From assembly GCA_964247055.1 (NCBI GenBank), contig OZ176057.1, forward strand, positions 3,224,001 to 3,288,000: 64,000 bases of DNA, read 5' to 3'. Under the pieces are notes generated by a model, which made no database searches, was not told the origin of the DNA, and saw nothing but the letters and a program-made list of their open reading frames with translations. This document shows positions 23,451-34,853 of this stretch, one piece after another; the stretch's first letter is position 1, and the number at the start of each line of letters is the position of its first letter. The stretch is from Paragordius varius (taxonomy: Eukaryota; Nematomorpha). The translations under genes were made by a program, and so were the position numbers.

Positions 23451-24295
23451 AATATTCATTCTGTTTTTTACATTAACTTCTAATTCTGACAACTTTTAGC
23501 TGAAGAGACACGAGCGATATTGCGAAAAATCTGAAAAAGGCAAAGGGTACAAGAAGAGGTTCCAATTTTAGATATTGATTATTGGATGTATAAGTAAAAA
23601 GTGAGTCAATATATATTCAATTAATTTCCCCAAATGTATTAAAAACAACACTGTATATGAAATCTAAAATATTTATACAATTTATGCATCATATAAAGTT
23701 AATTTAAATATACTTAACAGGACATTATATTACCAAAATAAAAAGTAATTTTAAAAATAATATTCATAAACTTTTTATTCTCATAATTCAAATAATTTAA
23801 AAAAACATCTAACTCTCCCGCCATTCACTTAGTAACATGCATATTTAAATTATGATATAAATGAAAAAAAATTACTTTAAAATTTACATAATAGCAAATT
23901 TTATATTTGATCTAAAATTATTTGTTTGCTTTAATCTTAAAAGTTTTCATTTGATACAGGAGTGAAAATGTTTAATGTTGATTAAACCCAAATATAAAGC
24001 GCTTATTTTTTGAAAGCTAATTGTCCAACATATTTCACGGCTGTAATAGTATGTTTTTTAAAATTTATTTTGATCTCAATTTCGGTATATCTTCCAATTA
24101 GATTGAATATAATTCTTTATTCTCAGAGCACTTTTGCGTACCAAAAATGAGTGCTGGATATCTATGCTTCATGCCCTAAGTTAAACACTAAATGATGTTT
24201 CAAACACAATTTTTTTACAGTGGGTACAACAAAAATGTCATAAAGAATATATGGGGAAATTTGTGTTAGCAAAAATATTTTTAGATAACAATGAA

Positions 24296-24370
24296 ATTTG
24301 GCATAATGGTTAGGGCATTACATGAGTATTGAGTTTAATCCCTAAACCTTACTAATCCCGTTTTATATTG
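24296..24370 (+). other. Possible decayed tRNA-like sequence or SINE head
   Basis: TGGCATAATGG fits the tRNA A-box consensus, and GAGTTTAATCCC about 33 nt later is a degenerate B box. I could not form an acceptor stem or a normal anticodon arm, so it is not a working tRNA. A tRNA-derived SINE fragment is the likeliest meaning. Confidence 0.2.
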
Positions 24371-25031
24371 ACCTTAGGCAAGAGGTGTAGGTAAAACAAA
24401 CCAAACAGCTTGGGCTAAAAGTGGAATGAGCTCATTTGTTTGTTAATAATAAGAAATTGTGATCACAAATATTTAGTAAAACTAAACATACACTTAAACT
24501 TACTTTAAGGGTTGATTTATGTTACATGTGAAAAATCTTTGAAAATACTCATTTAGCCATTAATGATTCCACAATATTATAAAAAGAAAAATTGTAAAAC
24601 AATCCTTATCTTAACCCTTGACATTGTATTTCGATCCTTCGATTTGATTGTGGTAACTACCAACACGAATCCTTTCTATAATCAAATATTTCAAAAAAGA
24701 ATAACCATGGCAAAGATATCATTAATAAATCGAAATATAATAAGTTCCAAAACTTGATTTTACATATTTTATTGATAAACCTAATAATATAGACACCTGG
24801 CATGTTTCCATTAGCTGTATATAAATATAATGCAAACACTTTTTCTGTTTATAAAAATGCTAGATGTGATTTGCAGAATAAAAAAATACGTTTTGAAATA
24901 AAAGAGGTGTCGAAGTATTTGGAACTTTTTTGAAAACTAAATTTTATTTAGATAGTTTAAGTTATATAATTTTTATTAGGATAGAAGCATAGATGTTTCT
25001 TTCATTTTTTATATATGGTCTAGCTCTAGAG

Positions 25032-27402
25032 CAGTGGTACTCACCAAAATAATTTAACGGGCCAAATGAAATATATATTTTTTTCAAGGGCCATTACCTT
25101 ATAATGGCAAATATTCCATAGTTATTTGACACATATGCACATATTTATACTATAAATCAACAATGAATTTTTTGCGGATCACATGTAAACCCAGCTAAAA
25201 ACTCGTTTTACACCATTTAGTTAAAAAAAATATAATATTTTGATAGCAACATGTATTTTGATATAAACCTATAATTTTTCACAAATTTGGTTTTGCCTGA
25301 TGACAGGCCAAGTTAATATGTCGTTCATATGATCATCGGTTAAGCGATTTCAGCATGTATTCTTGACATACTTCATTTTTGATTATGCCGTTTCACGCGT
25401 GTAAGTTGAGGGAAAAACAGTTGGGATAACTTGAGCACATTTTTTTATTTTATTTGGCACATCTTGCCAATACTCATATCTTTCTGCTCAACGATTCTCC
25501 TCGAATATAGCCTACGAATTGGAATCATTATTAAAATCTACGAATTCTTCAATGATATGCGCCTAATTAAAACCGAAATGCTCAAGTTGCTTAATATTGG
25601 ATATATTTATATACCATGGATTTTCAACGAGTTTTAAGCAATTTTAAAATATATTAATTCTTGAAAACTGAATTTCTCATTAATAAAAAAGTTATATGAT
25701 TGTCTATTATTAATAATCTCAGCGGTAAATTCCACATTTTCATCATGAATCGTTTTAAATGTTGGAAAATATAGGAGTGTTTTAGTTATAAAATCTTGTT
25801 TATGTATTATTAATTTTTCTTTAAAGCAAATATTTGATTAGCAAATTGGGTTATTATTTTGCTCCCTTGAAGACTTGTAGTAAAAATAATAATGAGTAAT
25901 TTCGCAAAGTTAGGCTAATATAAACCAACATTTGTCACTATTTATTTCCTCGTCAAACTTTCTGTTATCTTTTATAAATAATAGAATTTCATGTCTTAAA
26001 ACAAAAAATCTATCTAATAGCTAAAACTTAGCCATCTCACAGCGGTGTACAAAAGCTTATCATCAAACTCACTGTGGATATCTTTCAGAAGGTTTTGAAT
26101 TTATGGCGGTTCTCTGCCTCAACTATATCCACAACTTTAATTAATGAGTTAAGTGATTCATCCTATGCACGCGAAACCAAGCTTTGCTGATGAATAAAGC
26201 AGTGAAAGGATAAAGTATTTTGAAAATCATATTTGTTTTTCAATGAATAATTCCCTTGTTTATTTCAGTCATAGAGGGACAGCCATCTGTGCGGTCGAAC
26301 CATTTTTTCATAGATATACCATTATAATCGAAAAAAGTCTAATTATTTCCAGAAAAACTTCCTTTCGTGGTATTATTCATTGGTAAAAATTTTAAATATT
26401 CCTCGTTGATTATCTTGTCGTCGCAAAAATATTCGAAGAGCGTACATTGAGGTGTTGTACTAATATCAGTGCTAGAATCAGTAGCAATACTAAAATATTT
26501 GCAGTTTTGCAGAGCCATTAATGTATTGTTAAAATATAATTAGACACATCCTCAATGCGTCGAGAATGTTGAATCAGAAAGTTGAAGTTTTTTTAATTTA
26601 CCTCATGATTTAATTTTTATTATGGAATGAAAATAAAAAAGTGCAACAATATTTTTTTTTAGTTGGGAAACAATAAACGGTTTCATATTTTTTAAAATAT
26701 AGCAAATTTCATACGAAGCTAATATTACAGCTTTTTCCTGGGATAAAGCTTTGGACATAATAGATTTTTTTAATATTTCGTTTCTTTACCCATGATTTTC
26801 TGGTGATTTATGAGAATGATGGATTATAAAATGTCTTTCAATATTGTATTTTTATATAATTATGTTGTCCTAACATATAAGGCAGGTAACAGCATTTTTA
26901 TTTAAAACGACAAAGAATTTTTCTTCCCATTCTTAAGGAGCGATTTTCATCAGATATACGTTTTTTACATATGTCATTTAACAGGTCGAAATTTAAAGAT
27001 GTTGATTTGAGAAATATTTAATGAAAATGAGTTATAAAAAATGATGCAGGATAGCAATGAGAGAATATGTATATGCAAGTTTGGGTGAAAGGCTTGTTTA
27101 AATACAAAAGAGGAATGCAATAAAAATTTCAAAATAGAGAAGATAGAATACATAAACAGAAACAACGTGGGCCAAAATTTTAAAATTATTTTATTGGAGG
27201 GAAATTTGTATACATTTCAAATAGGTTAAAAAATAAAAATTACCAAGTGAATCCAAAAAAAATAAATTATTAAAATAAGCGAAAATTCGATTCTCTATAT
27301 TTTAAAATTTCACCAATAATAAAATAATCTAAGTATCATTATGGTCATAGGGCAATTATAAAGCACTCTTAGGTCCGCATGCCGCTGCGGGCCGTACCTC
27401 TG
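25032..27402 (-). mobile_element. hAT element with terminal repeats and target duplication
   Basis: The left end reads CAGTGGTACTCACC and the right end, on the minus strand, CAGAGGTACGGCCC. Both lead into GGGCC-rich sequence. The flanking 8-mers are CTCTAGAG (25024-25031) and GTCTAGAG (27403-27410), 7 of 8 matching, as expected for an 8-bp hAT target duplication. The 2371-bp element carries a dead transposase on the minus strand. Confidence 0.85.
25300..26960 (-). pseudogene. hAT transposase pseudogene (GTF2IRD2/ZBED-like)
   Basis: Reading leftwards, an N-terminal BED-type zinc-finger-like piece near 26950 (EWEEKFFVVLNKNAVTCLIC) is followed by fragments including STAQMAVPL near 26290. Next comes HSEFDDKLLYTAVRWLSF near 26070, the conserved TEVRWLSRG-type segment of this hAT branch. 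Then come NNNPICNQIFALKKK-like and C-terminal pieces. Numerous stops and frameshifts interrupt the frame, so the element cannot encode its own transposase. The family call rests on the order and spacing of these motifs. Confidence 0.75.
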
Positions 27403-27706
27403 GTCTAGAGTGAGGGGTTTCCCCAACGGAGCCTAAGCAACATTATAGCACCAAAATTTAGATATGGTTGATTGTAAAATTTTCTTGGGTATTCAGACAA
27501 TCATAATTCTTTAGAATTAATGTCATTATAGAGGTTTCGATCGAACCTGGGAATGTTTGATAATTTTAAGAAAAAGAACTTTTTATTATCTGTTCTAGTT
27601 TAGTTCAACTACTACATAATTAATATATATAAAAAGGTATTTGAGTCTTTAAGGACTTAACCATTACCTATTTATTTTTTGTTCTATTTTACATTTTGCA
27701 GTAGTT

Positions 27707-28133
27707 TATATCCCAGAGCTTAATTTAAACTACATTAAAAGTTATTGTTGATTTAATTAAACATTGCTCGTATGTAGTAGATAAAAAGCTTATATTTTAT
27801 ATTTTGTGATATGAGCCTAAAATTGAGGCAGCTTTAAAACATGATTGAGACGAACAGATTATATTATCAGAAATCAAGGTTTTGCTAGTAAAATTTAGCG
27901 GAAGCTTTTTGAAATAATTTTTTACAATTTTCAACCATATGCATTTAGTAGCCTATTGCTTTAGTGATTAAATTTTAAAAAAAATGGCGGGTGAGAGGAG
28001 GAATAAATACAATTTTATATATTTAAACTTTTTTTATAATGCGCCTAAAGGGATGAAGAAAGTTTCTTTTAAATTCGATCTAATACCTTAAACTTTTTAA
28101 TATGTTCAAATCTAATTGCTCTGGGATATAATA
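27707..28133. mobile_element. Short inverted-repeat element
   Basis: TATATCCCAGAGC near 27707 is matched by GCTCTGGGATATA ending near 28131. Internal sequence (AATCAAGGTTTTGCTAGTAA region) recurs in diverged form near 36200-36480. Both copies lie directly beside TTAA elements. No coding sequence. Confidence 0.5.
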
Positions 28134-28179
28134 CTGTAAATCAATGAAATGTTATTTATTACAATTTTTTGTTAATACT

Positions 28180-28761
28180 TTAACACTTGGATACAACACA
28201 TACATTTTAGTGCTTCGATTCAAATTGGGGTAGTTAGATACCCCAGGCTTGGTCAAAATAAAATATTTCAAAAATATTATTGTATACATTAAAACCATGG
28301 CAAAGGTTTGCATTTTGCAACAGAAATACAATAAAAAATTCATTTAAAATCACGTGATATTGCTTATTCAGAGGTAAAATCCAAAGCTAAAAATTTAGCC
28401 ATTATAACATATGATCATAAGCTAAATATTAATATAATTGTAAAATATACCACTTTTTCTGTTCATATTAATGTTAAATGTGGCTTTAATAAAAAAGTAA
28501 ACTCAATTTTAGCTTGAGAATCATATAAAAACGATATTTGCAAAAATGTTGTAAAATAAAAATGGCGTCCAACATAGTTTGATACTGAACTTTTTTTCCA
28601 AAACTAAATTTTATTTAGATATTTCGGTTTTTATATATAATTTTTATTAGAATAGAAGCATAAATTAAAATTGAAACCGTTTCTTTTAGTTGATTTTTAA
28701 AAATTTAAGTTTTAATTTTGTTTGGGGTAACTAGATACCCCAATTTGAATCGAAGTGTTAA
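28180..28761. mobile_element. TTAA element copy A (piggyBac-like MITE)
   Basis: The 582-bp element is bounded by TTAA at both ends: TTAACACTTGGATACAAC on the left and GAATCGAAGTGTTAA on the right. GGGGTAG-loop-TACCCC palindromes lie inside both ends. It ends 75 bp before the CSN6 start codon and may contribute to that gene's promoter. Confidence 0.8.
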
Positions 28762-28836
28762 TAATGCAATAGACACTAAAATAAAATCATATGCTAACCT
28801 TCCCATAAATATATTCGCATGGTTTAAAAATACGGC

Positions 28837-31800
28837 ATGAAAATTAATCTTTATCCTTTAACAATATTAAATATTAGTGATCATTACAATCGATACCTTG
28901 CTCAAAATATTGGTTCTGGTATTATATTTTTAATTTTTAGTGTACGGCATCGTACTTGGTAAAAAGGAGGATAAAAACAAAATTTATCTTTTGAATTCAT
29001 TTGAAATCAGTGCATCAGATAATGTTATTGATGTGGATTTCATGAAAATTAAGGAGGCTCAATGTATTTTTAAAATTTGATTTTAGTCAAGGAAGTATTT
29101 GAGGACCTTGAGATAGTTGGTTGGTATAGTGTTAGCTCCAACACTGATTTAAAGGATGAAACTAACGTTCATGAACAAGTATAAGTTTTTATATTATTTT
29201 AGATAACTAAATTATATCCAAACATTTTATATCTAAAAATGAGTTGCCATTTTACTACCGAGAATGAGGTTTTAAATTTATTATTTATTAAATTTGCACA
29301 TATTTGACACCTCAGATAATATATACATATAATTATATATATAAAATAAAATTAGATACCTATCGCCATTTACGAATTTAATTCCACCAGTCCCGATAAT
29401 TTCAGTTCTGTACCCTATACTATTCATATTGATGAAGATGAAAGGATATCGCTGCAACATTTAGCTCATACGCAAGCGCATTCAGACAATGAACCCGATC
29501 TACTACGTAATTTTACGTTAGAATTACCGTCTATTCGGTTTTATAACAGTATCCATGACCATGACTATGATAATAGCACTTTTAAAAATGATCAGACGAA
29601 AAATATAACAGCTGTTTATCACGTGACTCTAAATTGTATTAACACTTGGATACAACACACTCATTTTAGTCCTTCGATTCAAATTGGGGTAGTTGGATAC
29701 CCCAGGCCTGCTTAAAATCAAATACTTTAAAAAGTATGGAAGGAATCCAATCCATTGCAAAATTTTGCACTTATATAACATTAATAAAACTAAATATATA
29801 AAAAGTTTCTTCAAAAATATTTGATATTAAATATTTTAAGCTAAAACCGAAAGGTAAAAATTTCGTCAACGTGACATGTGTCAAATGGTAAAATTAAAAA
29901 ATAATACATAATAAACCGCTTTTTTTATTTCTATCAATGTTAGATGTAATTTATATTAAAATTTAGCTTTAGTTCTACACTTGAAATTAAATTAAGACGA
30001 TATTTTGCAAAAATTTTGTAAGATAAAAATGGCGTCGAAGTAGTTTGAGATGGAACTTTTTTTCAAAACAAAATTTTATCAAGATATTTTGGCATATTTA
30101 TATAATTTTTAACAGGATAGAAGCATAAATTTAAATTGGGACCGTTTCCTTCAGTAGTTTTTTAAAAATCCTAACTTAAATTTAGTCTGGGGTATTTAGA
30201 TACCCCAATTCGAATCGAAGTGTTAATAAAAATTTGTTAATCTAAATTAATATCATAAACAAAGCATTAAAATCTTTTTATAGTAAAATCAAATTTTTAT
30301 TAATAGCTTTTCTATTTAAAGTTTCTGATATTGCCCAAAACAATTTATTTTTTGGGGTTTTTAAGTAATAGACATCAATTAAGTTTATTCATTGATATAT
30401 AGCACTTCAAATTTGGAAAGATATTAACAGTACTAATTGTATAATTATTTTTTTATTTAATTATCAGTTTCAAATGGATTACTAATGCAACAGTCAGCAC
30501 TTAAACTGTTAAATGAACGCTTGCAAAAACTTATAAAATATGTTCGAGATGTAAAGGATCAAAAAATTCCACCCGATTACCAAATTCTTCAAACGCTTGC
30601 GAGTCTTTTGAATCAAATTGATTCATTTTCTCAAAATAATCCCGCCTATAAACAAATGTTTTTAGAGGTTAATTTTATATTAGCTGGAATTATTTTTTTA
30701 CAGATAATAAATCCAAGACATGTATATATATATATAATTTAAGCCCATTATATTTATTAGAATTCTATTTTTTATTGATCTGGGTTTGTCTGGTTATAAA
30801 TGCATTGAAACCGGATTGCATTGCTTTTTAAAAACATTTAAAAAAAATTTCAAACGTCAGTTTATCACCTATATAAATAATTGTAAAAACTTAAATTTAA
30901 TTTTGAAAAAAAATGAAAAATTCAACTTAAACTATATTGCTAGATTTCAGCGGTTAATGCAGTTTTGTTTTTTCGGTAATACATATATATTTTACGTTTG
31001 TGGTAATGATGAATGCTTTATGTTCCAATCTATGAATACTGCTTTTTAAAATAACAAGTTTAAAAAATTATCCCATATAAGTTTAAAGAACAAAAATGTA
31101 AGAAATATATGGTTTTGACTCGATTAAAGATGAAAATTTTAAATATTAAACCTTTTTTTATTGTATTTAATTATAACATTATGCATTTGGTGCAATTAAC
31201 TTTGGTCATAAACCCATTCATAGTTTTATCATTCGATTGTAATGTAATTTTTTATATATTATCGTATTTACAGCTAGATATAAATCAAATATGTTTAAAT
31301 AAATATATAGATTATATATATATATATATATATATATACATACATTTACTTTGTATTTTTATTTTTTTAGTAGGATATAATATATTTTATAATAGTTATA
31401 AAATAATTTTAGTTAAACTTATATAATAAAAAAGAAAATGTATAAATATTGCGCAATGATTCAACATTTATATACGATAAGGTGAACATTTTATTTAATA
31501 TTTGCATCTTCTATCATTTAACGATTTGGATTCTTCATTTTTTATATTGTTCCTCTTTTGGAATTTTTAAAGGCCTATTAAATAAGAGGATAGAACTAAC
31601 TTTAAATTATCTAAATAATGAAATTTATAGTTTTATTAACCATTTTTAGTCAAAATCAACCTTTTTTCAACTAAACGCAACATTTAATTGTCTTTGCTTG
31701 AAAAATATTGCGTTTGCTTGAAAATATGTTCCATTGAGTTGAAAATGTTGCATTTGCTTGAAAAAATGTTGCTTTTGACTTAAGAATGGGGCACATATGC

Positions 31801-33011
31801 ATACCATTGTTCGGTTATTTTATAGGTAAACGTTTTGGCAATCAGGCACATAAAGTCAATAATCCTTCGAAATTTTTCAAAATTGACCTTGATTGAATCA
31901 ATCAATCAGATGATATCCATTTGCATACTTTATCACTTTAATTTGGTCTTTGACTTAAAGTTGGTCCTTGATTTTATCTAGTTTTTAACTTTTATTCATT
32001 AAACAGTCAGCATTCAACTATCTTATCATTTTAAACTATTTTGCTTACCCTAAATTTTAAATCAATATTTCTTAAATAATATTTTAATATAAATAAAATT
32101 TTAACACATAATAAAAAAATATTTAAGAATTCTGCGTTATTAACTACAATTTTTCCTAAAAAAACACTTATAAGTTAAAAATTTTGTTGAATTGGAAAAA
32201 ATTAGAAAAGTGATTTTTGAATGAAAAATTTTTATTTTAAATGTATAAATATACAATAAATATAGATTAGGTTAAAAAACAATAAAATAAAAAATACATC
32301 TAATTATGGTAATAAGTTAAAAAATCAGGAACTAAAGGTGTTCAAAGACCAGCTTGAAATATTGAAGGACTAACTTAAAGACCTACTTAAAATGTTTAAG
32401 GACATGGAAGGCATATCCTGGATAATATGGATTTTTTGGGATAGATCATATATGAAATCTTTAGAGCTTATTGCTTGACTAATTATTTTTTTTGCTATAA
32501 ACCCTATTTTTGTTGTTTATTTTTTATGGGGTCAAACCCAAGAGTTTTAGCTCTTTCATCGATTTGTTAGCACGTTTTTCAAAAATGATGCATAATCATA
32601 TTTATTTTTATGAACGACTATCCATTACGGTATAGACTAGGCTTGCCTAACACAACCAGCCTCGCGGGCCGCATTAAATATGTTTATAAATATTTTATTA
32701 AATATCTAACATAATACTGTAATAACGGACACTATGACATTTAATTTATTAAGTTTTGCAAATGTGTTGTTTGGATTATTTATTCAGAAAATATTTACTA
32801 ATGTTCCTCTCGTCTAACATTTATATATAAACATATCTGGGCCCGTGTAAGGCCTTCTTCCTTCTAGGAGCTTTTTATGATAATAAGAAATAAAAAAAGG
32901 TGACAGAACACTCGAGTACATTTTCTGAGTTTTACAAATAAAAGTTTAACAAATAAAGTAATTAACGTATCCCGGATTAAATTTAGTAATTTATTACGTT
33001 ATTTAAATTTA

Positions 33012-33052
<41 letters not shown>

Positions 33053-33295
33053 TTTAAATTTGATAATTATGATTTAGGAGAACAACAATGTTGCCGTAAT
33101 GCGATATATGACTGAAATGATAAATATTTGTGATACATCCTGTCAAGTAAAAACTTTGTTTTTTAACCATTCCTCATATACGTGCAATAAATGTTTTTTA
33201 TTTCGTGTTCACAGTTTGCCGCTGATAAAACTAATGGGCACAATGTTATGACTGGAACCAGGATAATGGATAAGAAGAAGGAATTACACCAATAA
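28837..33295 (+). CDS. CSN6: COP9 signalosome subunit 6
   Basis: This is a non-catalytic MPN-domain subunit of the COP9 signalosome, which removes Nedd8 from cullins. Exons are 28837-28918, 28941-29063, 29087-29178, 29203-29268, 29356-29506, 30468-30667, 33078-33146 and 33215-33295 (287 aa; human CSN6 is 327). Landmarks in order are LYPLTILNISDHYNR, VYGIVLGKKED with LLNSFE, FKEVFEDLEIVGWY, IPIAIYEF, LLMQQSALKLLNERL, MRYMTEMINICD and a short C-terminal tail. All align with CSN6 and keep phase. No JAMM histidine pair is present, as expected for CSN6 and unlike CSN5. The first three introns are 22, 23 and 24 nt. Intron 5 holds a TTAA element and intron 6 is 2.4 kb. The start ATG precedes the MPN domain directly, so the usual N-terminal extension is missing. 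The donor at 30668 (GTTAAT) is weak. Confidence 0.92.
28919..28940 (+). other. 22-nt intron (CSN6 intron 1)
   Basis: GTATTATATTTTTAATTTTTAG in full would be 22 nt. It is phase 1, and without its removal the conserved VYGIVLGKK frame is lost. This is the shortest intron in the window. Confidence 0.9.
29639..30226. mobile_element. TTAA element copy B, inside CSN6 intron 5
   Basis: The 588-bp element has TTAA at both ends, the same orientation as copy A, and the same subterminal palindromes (GGGGTAGTTGGATACCCC; GGGGTATTTAGATACCCC). Confidence 0.85.
30668..33077. other. CSN6 intron 6 with repeats
   Basis: The 2.4-kb intron contains a (TA)n tract at 31317-31339, a degenerate tandem repeat of about 20 nt (TTGCTTGAAAAATGTTGC-like) at 31676-31790, and a hAT-like MITE fragment near 32640-32880 with GCGGGCCGCA on the left and GGGCCCGTGT on the right. 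A further (TA)n tract is at 33019-33050. Open frames here are low-complexity and not called. Confidence 0.5.
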
Positions 33296-33332
33296 TTTAG
33301 AATGAAGAATATACTATATTATTTATTTAAAA

Positions 33333-33338
33333 AATAAA
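33333..33338 (+). promoter_or_regulatory. Poly(A) signal AATAAA of CSN6
   Basis: The hexamer lies 37 bp after the CSN6 stop and 111 bp before the start chosen for the next gene. Confidence 0.6.
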
Positions 33339-33449
33339 TTTATATTGTTGATATTGCTAATTTTGATTGTTGCTACAATTTCATTATTTAAGTGTGTATC
33401 ATACATCCATACAAAAAAAAGCATGAATAAACTTCCTAAAAGAGGATAT

Positions 33450-34833
33450 ATGTTTTCTACAATCATTTTCTGTGTGTTGATGTCTTTGTCCCACAGCATC
33501 CATAAACATTGTGACAGGACGCCGCCCAAAAATGGGGCTTTAATTTGTGATTATCAATTTCATGGTTAAAATTATAATATTACGTTTTAGGTCAATTTTG
33601 TATGATTATGTGTAAGAACCCGTATGATTTTGAATGGGTCCCCAAAGCTACTCTCTACATTTGCATGTTTGATACAGGAACTTGGGTAACTGACCCTAAA
33701 GATGTTGAGTTAATTGCACAGAATAAGTCAATACTATGGCCAGATTGTGTAGAACAGCAAGGTAATTATATGCTTTATTTCAATTAAAAATTGTCAAAAA
33801 TTAATTATATTTTGCGATTATAGCTAATAGTACAAATGAGACTAGACGAGGTGCGGAATTGCAATACTTTGATGGCGATTGCATTGTTCAAGAGGTCCGT
33901 AGCAAAATGCATCAATCCTTTCAATTACAATTCCAAAATGCAGCACTCGGCAAATACATTGGATGCAGTGTGAAAGAATCTCAAAGGTGTATCCCTAAAA
34001 ACGTGTCTATCATCTGCTATTCTGACACCGAAAAATTTGATAATGCATCAAATAGCTCAGCGTTAGATAGCAGCAAGACTAAACAATTTGGAGCTGAACA
34101 GTTCATAAAATGTACGCCGGGTGAAATGTGGTATGGAATTTTGAGTTTTGTGGAGAATAGGGATGTAAATAGATTTGCCATACTGTCTGAACCAGATATG
34201 TCACAGTCCACAAAGATTGTTTCCAAGCCAGATAGTGGTTGTAAACGATGTGTTTGCACAGAAAACGGGGAAGCCATGTGTTTTAAGTGTCGCAAAGAGG
34301 CAGAAGAATGTAATGAAGTCATAGCTACCCAATGTTATCCCGGTATTAATATGGCTTTACCAGCCAATAACAATAATAACATGGGGAATGAGTTAAACAC
34401 ATGCCAATGTGCTTTTTGCAGATACGATGAGCCTCTCCATGGTAAACCATCACAAATGAATGGGACCAGAATGGGTTTAGGGATTGGATTTTCTTGGGAA
34501 CTATATAGTCAATATGTCGAACTAAGTTGTAGTAAAGAAAGAGCAAAAGCCATAGCCGTTTACCATCAAGCAAAAATGGGTACTAAGAATGTTTTTAAAA
34601 AACATTTTTTGGTATTTTCACATATAAAATCAAATATTTACATAGGTGTTTATACGAACGAATCTCAAAACAAAACTAATCTTGTCAACTTGTGGAACAT
34701 AATGCTTAGATATCCATCTCATTTTTCATCCTCTCATTATTTGGGTCAATACTTTCAACGCAAAAATAATTTTAAAACAACAAATTATACCGATGAAAAT
34801 CCAGCTCCTATTAATAACACCAATGCTCAATAA
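33450..34833 (+). CDS. Secreted sushi (CCP) domain protein, cysteine-rich
   Basis: Exons are 33450-33564, 33591-33761 and 33824-34833 (431 aa). The first intron is 26 nt, the second 62 nt. Residues 1-16 (MFSTIIFCVLMSLSHS) are a good signal peptide. A CCP/sushi domain follows, with C21, PPKNG, G39, C42, C46, C63, G68-T-W70 and C91. The middle has N-glycosylation sites (NST, NVS, NAS, NSS). A VWC-like patch, CKRCVCTENGEAMC, and a CQCAFC segment lie further on. The last third (SWELYSQYVELSCSKERAKA) I do not recognise. There is no C-terminal membrane anchor, so secretion is likely. An upstream ATG at 33345 adds 35 residues with a second hydrophobic stretch; I prefer 33450 because the signal peptide then abuts the domain. 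The stop codon lies within an AATAAA hexamer. Role unknown; adhesion or matrix binding is possible. Confidence 0.8.
33565..33590 (+). other. 26-nt intron in the sushi gene
   Basis: The intron is GT-AG and phase 1. Its removal joins G39 and the next cysteine (HGQFC) of the sushi domain. Without it the frame stops at once. Confidence 0.85.
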
Positions 34834-34834
34834 A
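34829..34834 (+). promoter_or_regulatory. AATAAA overlapping the sushi gene stop codon
   Basis: The TAA stop (34831-34833) is part of AATAAA. If used, the 3' UTR would be only some 10-30 nt and would end near or inside the convergent gene's 3' end. Confidence 0.45.
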
Positions 34835-34853
34835 TGAGGCATGATATTACAAA

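Noticed and set aside
23504-23600. Possible small exon after CAACTTTTAG (LKRHERYCEKSEKGKGYKKR in one frame)
   Set aside because: No partner exon in a matching phase and no recognisable protein; two other frames are equally open for short distances.
29507-29620. Longer version of CSN6 exon 5 using a donor near 29543
   Set aside because: The donor at 29507 gives a better donor sequence and a spacing to LLMQQSALK within one residue of human CSN6.
30786-31049. 87-codon open frame in CSN6 intron 6
   Set aside because: AT- and Lys/Asn/Phe-biased, no domain, and inside an intron fixed by CSN6 homology.
31109-31649. Two hydrophobic open frames (105 and 66 codons)
   Set aside because: Low-complexity Ile/Tyr/Phe strings from AT-rich and (TA)n DNA imitate membrane proteins.
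33345-33449. Upstream ATG of the sushi gene adding a second hydrophobic segment
   Set aside because: Starting there would put the good signal peptide in the middle of the protein; the ATG at 33450 gives a conventional secreted protein. It cannot be excluded without transcript data.
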